A program made the translations under genes and the position numbers. From the NCBI GenBank assembly GCA_030152225.1, contig JASLHL010000277.1:1-15748 (forward strand): a stretch of 15,748 nt of DNA. The letters are read 5' to 3'. The notes beneath the pieces were generated by a model that saw nothing but the letters and a program-made list of their open reading frames with translations, ran no database searches and had not been told where the DNA came from. Below are positions 15,698-15,748 of this stretch, piece by piece (positions within the stretch are counted from its first letter, which is position 1; each line of letters starts with the position of its first letter). This stretch comes from Flavobacterium sp. (lineage in GTDB: Bacteria > Bacteroidota > Bacteroidia > Flavobacteriales > Flavobacteriaceae).

Positions 15698-15748
15698 CCT
15701 CAACCAAATTAACACTTTCACTTCATGAAATCACTTTTACTTTATCTT

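Overview
The window looks like a Flavobacteriaceae (Bacteroidota) chromosome, possibly Myroides-like; the genus is only an impression. Supporting signs are start codons without Shine-Dalgarno sequences, several TAnnTTTG-type -7 promoter elements, a carboxypeptidase-regulatory-domain TonB-dependent receptor, a roughly 2000-residue alpha-2-macroglobulin, and a lipoprotein with an S-S-D-E surface-export-like motif.

Layout, left to right. (1) 1-952, minus: a C10 (streptopain-like) cysteine protease lipoprotein, cut by the left edge and AT-richer than its neighbours. (2) 1187-4176, minus: a tight three-gene run, CPBP membrane protease, then a MenE-like acyl-CoA ligase, then an exported glutaminase, closed by a terminator at 1086-1119. 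(3) 4219-7140, plus: an arsC-type reductase diverging from the CPBP gene, then an 831-residue TonB-dependent outer-membrane receptor with a strong terminator. (4) 7183-7805: about 620 bp without a convincing protein gene, shut in by two facing terminators. It holds GC-rich REP-like palindromes, an inverted pair of 11-bp-period arrays, another hairpin, and a promoter-hairpin-U-tract unit that could be a small RNA. (5) 7886-13855, minus: a cysteine-free alpha-2-macroglobulin whose thioester Cys is replaced by Gly. (6) 14026-15594, minus: an exported M28 zinc peptidase. A minus-strand terminator at 15669-15697 suggests that another gene ends near the right edge.

The exported products share a theme of extracellular or periplasmic protein use and protection: a C10 protease, an M28 peptidase, a glutaminase that deamidates glutamine, an outer-membrane receptor and a protease-trap-like macroglobulin. 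Only CPBP-menE-glsA looks like an operon; the rest is loose neighbourhood. I do not see a clear new multi-gene system. The items most worth following are the structured intergenic island and the macroglobulin without a thioester.
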